Assembly (NCBI GenBank): GCA_025937115.1
Contig: JAICSB010000281.1
Span: forward strand, 1-5,093
Origin: Pseudonocardiaceae bacterium
Lineage (GTDB): Bacteria; Actinomycetota; Actinomycetes; Mycobacteriales; Pseudonocardiaceae
DNA: 5,093 bases
Reading direction: 5' to 3'
The number at the start of each line of letters is the position of its first letter. Within the stretch, counting starts at the first letter, position 1. The notes below the pieces were generated by a model that searched no databases, was not told the origin of the DNA, and worked only from the letters and a program-made list of their open reading frames with translations. The position numbers and the translations under genes are program-made. Below, in pieces: positions 4,856 through 5,093 of this stretch.

Positions 4856-5041
4856 TTCGGTTAACTAGTTGGTGGTAACGCCGCGACGGTGTCAGCCGAT
4901 CTTCCCCATACAGCGCTCGGGGGGACGATCATCGCAGAAATCCAATGCTGTCGGTGCAACCCCGACCGGCGGACCTCGTGCTTCTTCGTCGCCTTACCTA
5001 CGGTGCACCGGTGACCGCGTCGCGACGCTAGCCTGGCCACC
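4856..5041. other. Intergenic region without a supportable gene
   Basis: These 186 bp separate the membrane protein gene from the dehydrogenase. Short open frames exist on both strands but lack ribosome binding sites and protein-like composition. Small palindromes (AACTAGTT at 4863-4870, CACCGGTG at 5005-5012) are visible. No T-tracted terminator or tRNA-like fold was seen. Confidence 0.5.
5029..5034 (+). promoter_or_regulatory. Likely -10 box of the dehydrogenase gene, leaderless
   Basis: TAGCCT fits the actinomycete TAnnnT pattern and ends 7 nt before the ATG at 5042, the same spacing as at the antitoxin gene. The 7 nt (GGCCACC) contain no Shine-Dalgarno, so transcription probably starts at the ATG. 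No clear -35 is seen. Confidence 0.4.
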
Positions 5042-5093
5042 ATGCCGACCGCGCTGATTACCGGTCCTACCGCCGGGATCGGCGGCGCCTTCG
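5042..5093 (+). CDS. Short-chain dehydrogenase/reductase, N-terminal fragment cut by window end
   Basis: Only 17 residues are visible: MPTALITGPTAGIGGAF. They contain a beta strand (TALIT) and the complete TG-x3-GIG dinucleotide-binding motif (T7, G8, G12, I13, G14) that opens the Rossmann fold of classical NAD(P)-dependent short-chain dehydrogenases. The substrate cannot be told from this fragment. The ATG is chosen because it gives the usual 6-residue lead into the motif and sits 7 nt after a -10-like TAGCCT. Confidence 0.8.
   Translation, partial: MPTALITGPTAGIGGAF

Noticed and set aside
5001..5017. CGGTGCACCGGTGACCG as an operator for the dehydrogenase gene
   Set aside because: It contains overlapping 8-bp palindromes, but as a whole it is only partly symmetric, and such words are frequent in GC-rich DNA.
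4861..5057. Open frames of 60 and 62 residues on opposite strands in the last intergenic region
   Set aside because: They overlap each other, lack ribosome binding sites and have no protein-like pattern; they also cover the likely dehydrogenase promoter.
1..5093. CRISPR arrays, tRNA or rRNA genes, IS elements, integrases
   Set aside because: No regularly spaced repeats, cloverleaf-like folds, rRNA words or transposase/integrase motifs were seen on either strand.

Overview
The window is GC-rich, uses Shine-Dalgarno motifs and also apparent leaderless starts, and carries gene families typical of Actinomycetota: a DUF5753/Scr1-like XRE regulator with a DUF397 partner, and a ribbon-helix-helix/Doc pair. 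The mix would fit Nocardia or a related filamentous actinomycete, but the genus is inferred from gene families only.

Layout. Positions 1-1713 (+) hold the C-terminal two thirds of the ClpB disaggregase; the window edge removes its N-terminal part. After its stop comes a dense block of repeats and hairpins (1703-1832), including a long two-part inverted repeat that probably ends transcription between clpB and the convergent genes on the minus strand. Positions 1826-2938 (-) hold an Scr1/Scr2-like pair. The upstream gene, an XRE-family regulator with a DUF5753 domain, is split by a one-base frameshift near 2660-2664. The downstream DUF397 gene is intact, overlaps the regulator's end, and carries a 51-bp tandem duplication of its conserved SSYSGG...CVQV motif.

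The regulator is divergent from a small gene (3098-3418, +) for a 106-residue protein with an H-x7-C-x2-C-x5-C cluster. The shared intergenic region holds a perfect 17-bp palindrome and a related half-site, a good candidate operator.

Positions 3500-4083 (+) hold a toxin-antitoxin module: a ribbon-helix-helix antitoxin overlapped by 4 nt (GTGA) by a Doc-family toxin with a Fic/Doc core (HAHVDGNKR). The module is flanked by near-identical 24/25-bp direct repeats (3439-3462 and 4077-4101), as if it were a small cassette. Its promoter region has 11-bp-spaced GGTATCA repeats that overlap a likely -10 box placed for leaderless translation.

A hairpin separates the module from a gene for a single-span membrane-anchored protein of unknown function (4139-4855, +). 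The last bases start a short-chain dehydrogenase/reductase (5042 onward, +), also apparently leaderless. Overall, a conserved housekeeping gene (clpB) is followed by an accessory regulatory/TA region showing decay and rearrangement.
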